Of a stretch of 64,000 nt of DNA, positions 61,691 through 64,000 are shown piece after piece. Positions within the stretch are counted from its first letter, which is position 1, and each line of letters begins with the position of its first letter. Source of the DNA: Taudactylus pleione (taxonomy: Eukaryota; Chordata; Amphibia; Anura; Myobatrachidae); the NCBI GenBank assembly GCA_031769625.1, contig JAUIMM010000738.1, positions 1,059,501 through 1,123,500 of the forward strand, in the 5' to 3' direction. The notes under the pieces were generated by a model, which saw only the letters and a list, made by a program, of their open reading frames with translations, was not told the DNA's origin and searched no databases. The position numbers were made by a program, and so were the translations under genes.

Positions 61691-64000
61691 TGGCAAATGT
61701 AGCTCCTGTAATGGTTAACTTGAAAAGTGGTTGGCAGGCTCCAAAAATCCCTCAGTACCCATTAAAGCCTGAGGTGGAGCTAGGGGTGTATCCCATAATT
61801 GCGAGGTTATTGCAACAAGGGATTTTAATTTGTACAGCTAGTCCAGCCAACAGTCCTATTTTTCAAGTGAAGAAGGCTGGCGGGAGGGGCTATAGATTAG
61901 TACAGGATCTTAGGGGGGTCAACAAAGTTGTTGAAAGCCAATTCCCCGTAGTGCCCAATCCAGCTGTCATCCTCATGCAGATTCCACCATCTACTACCCA
62001 TTTTATTGTCATTGATCTATGTTCTGCTTTCTTCTCTGTTCCTCTTCACCCTGACTGTCAATATCTGTTTGCATTCTCCTACAGAGGGGCATACACATGG
62101 ACACGATTTCCACAGGGTTTCATAGATAGCCCCAGTATTTTCTCTGAGGCCTTACATGACTGTTTGCAATCTTTTCAACCAAGCAATGGGTCTGTCCTCA
62201 TTCAATATGTAGATGATTTTGTTGGGCTCTGATTCGTTTATGTCATGTTTAAATGATACTAAACTGTTGTTGCTTCATCTCTCACAAACAGGGCTCAAGG
62301 TTGCAAAGGACAAATTACAGCCATGCCAGACTAGGGTCAAGTACTTGAGACACTGTCTAACCCAGGGACTATGACAATTGACAATGGACAGAATTCAGGC
62401 CATACAGACCATGACACTGCCGCAAAGCCAGCAGCAAATCCGTACCTTCTTGGGCATGTGTGGATACTGCAGGACGTGGATCCCAGGTTTTTCTATTTTG
62501 GCTTTACCATTGCATTACTTAGTTTCATCCTCAAAACCCGACCGTGTCATACACACTGAGGAGACAGAGCAGGCTTTCCTTAACCTTAAGGATAGTCTGA
62601 CAAGAGCACCTGCCCTGGGAATACCAGATTATGAAAAAGTTGAGTTATATTGTAGAGAAGCTGATGGCTGTGCAGCAGGTGTCCTCACACAGAAACATGG
62701 TGATGCTAGTAGACCTGTAGCATACTACAGTGCACAATTGGACACTGTGGAAAGATCACTCCCAATGTGTTTAAGAAGTGTAACTGCAACTGCTCTTCTG
62801 GTAAATAAGAGCGAGGATGTAGTATTAGGGCATGATACAACTGTCTATACACCACATGCAGTATCTGCTTTGTTAAATTCTGCCCAAACCAGACATGTCT
62901 CTTCAGCAAGGTTCACAAAATGGGAACTAGCTCTAATGGCACTTGCAAATATTACCATTAAACGGTGCAATACGTTAAATCCAGCAACGTACTTACCAAA
63001 TGTGCCTCGAGATGCACAAAGGGTGGAGGAAGGTGAGTCTCTGGTTGAAGGTGACTTTTGCAGGTATACTGACACACATGATTGTATGGAGTATTTGAAT
63101 CAGACCTTTACTGCAAGACCAGACATACATGACACACCATTAGAAAATGTAGATTTGACGTTTTACACGGATGGGAGTTGTCATAGACAGACAGACACAG
63201 GAGAATTATGCACAGATTATACTGTTGTAAATGATGACAATGTTGTAGAAGCTGAACCACTTGGTCCACCTCACTCAGCCCAGGTGGCTGAACTGGTGGC
63301 ATTAAGGAGAGCGTGTGAGTTGGCAGAAGGTAAATCAGCTAATATATATACTGACTCTAAGTACGCCTTCGGGGTAGTACATGATTTTGGGGCTCTTTGG
63401 CATCTTAGGAACTCTATGACAGCAGCAGGCACACCAGTAAATGGACTTCTGAAAGCAATCCAGCTACCAAAGGCAGTAGCTGTCATTAAATGCAAAGCCC
63501 ACACATGCGAGGAAGACCCAGTGTCGATGGGCAATAACAGAGCAGATGAAGCTGCCAAATGGACAGCAGGGTTGCACATAAATATACCAACTAACAATGT
63601 GATGGTCTTCCAGACAATAGACGCACAGAAGTTAATTGAAATGCAAGATTTGTGTTCCCTACTGGAAAAGGCAGTCTGGAGATCGAAGGAATGTGGTCAG
63701 GAGTCCTCTGGACTCTGGAGAGATGGACAAGGTAGGCCTGTTGCTCCCAGGGCATACTACCCAAGCTTGGCTGAGGCAGCCCACGGTCTGACTCATCTGG
63801 GAAAAGAAGGTATGTGCAAGCTGGTCAGAGCATATTGGTGTGCACCAGGTTTTTCTTCTCAATATGGAAAGAGAGCAATGTCCTGTCTGACTTGTTTGAG
63901 GAAAAATGTCGGGAAGCCAATACCCACCGAGCCATCCCATATCCCTCCGACAGACGGTCCTTTTCAGGTAATACAAATTGACTTAATCCAATTACCACCT
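61687..64000 (+). pseudogene. pol: ERV pol: RT, RNase H, integrase start
   Basis: RT fingers and palm are open from 61687 to 62232: LVQDLRGVNKVV, FIVIDLCSAFFSVPL (first Asp), WTRFPQGF, and YVDD at the end, where a frame change follows. Thumb/connection sequence is in other frames (RTFLGMCGYCRTWIP near 62430; GVLTQKHGDASRPVAYYSAQ near 62680). RNase H shows FYTDGSC (about 63160), AELVALRRACELAEG, IYTDSKYAFGVV and NRADEAAK, all catalytic positions present. Integrase begins near 63620, with HGLTHLGKEGM and CLTCLRKN forming the zinc motif and DGPFQVIQID approaching the first core Asp at the window edge. Confidence 0.85.

Larger units (their letters stand above)
58160..64000 (+). mobile_element. 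Class I-like endogenous retrovirus, right part outside window
   Basis: Order: LTR, primer-binding site, leader, gag (59536), zinc-knuckle remnant (about 60975), protease (61228), RT (61687), RNase H (63150) and integrase (63.7 kb on), continuing past 64000. Motif content resembles gamma/epsilon-type viruses. Several frame changes make it non-coding as a whole, though long stretches are open. No relation in family with the minus-strand ERV at 41.6-45.7 kb beyond class level is claimed. Confidence 0.85.

Overview
The window is eukaryotic and almost entirely transposable elements stacked on one another. I found no host gene, functional tRNA, rRNA, CRISPR or prokaryotic feature. The mix (BED-finger hAT, two-gene Harbinger, Tc1/mariner, an integrase-first Ty3/gypsy element, class I-like endogenous retroviruses, an L1/Tx1-like LINE scrap, a tRNA-derived SINE and many palindromic MITEs) points to a vertebrate. 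An anuran amphibian is my best guess, by inference only.

Layout. 1-3850: hairpin-rich Harbinger-like copies, one nested inside another MITE, then a 50-bp minisatellite and a Tc1/mariner-type TIR element. 3876-8719: a complete hAT element (8-bp TSD, BED-finger transposase broken by one stop and two frame changes). 9843-14015: an older related hAT carrying two later insertions. 14182-14681: a Harbinger-like MITE. 14972-17391: a probable 2.4-kb solo LTR. 17.5-19.4 kb: small MITEs. 19440-24474 (+) and 28373-34046 (-): two deletion derivatives of the 3876 hAT in inverted orientation, in which most of the transposase is replaced by long tandem arrays. 24.5-28.4 kb: spacer with a local duplication and several inverted-repeat elements. 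35861-about 40.3 kb: a two-gene Harbinger (HARBI1-type nuclease plus divergent Myb/SANT gene). 40.87-41.59 kb: MITE nest with telomere-like tracts. 41.7-45.7 kb: a decayed class I-like ERV on the minus strand. 46-50 kb: MITEs, L1-like fragment, SINE and minisatellite. 50095-53370: a Tc1-like transposon hit by at least four later insertions. 53.4-57.6 kb: a Ty3/gypsy element (minus strand) whose integrase lies upstream of reverse transcriptase (Gmr1-type order), with a hairpin element inserted beside the RT active site. 58.2-64.0 kb: a class I-like ERV running off the right edge.

How the parts relate. Target-site duplications and interrupted reading frames allow relative dating. Elements ending in GGGCCTGATTCAG and making 3-bp duplications share termini with the left end of the Harbinger element at 35861, so I infer Harbinger-type mobilisation. 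The three hAT copies at 3876, 19440 and 28373 share termini. The two derivatives keep the same two truncated open ORFs but differ in array length. Most striking are (i) the chain-of-hairpins elements, (ii) the hAT derivatives with expanding internal arrays and conserved truncated ORFs, and (iii) the integrase-first gypsy element.
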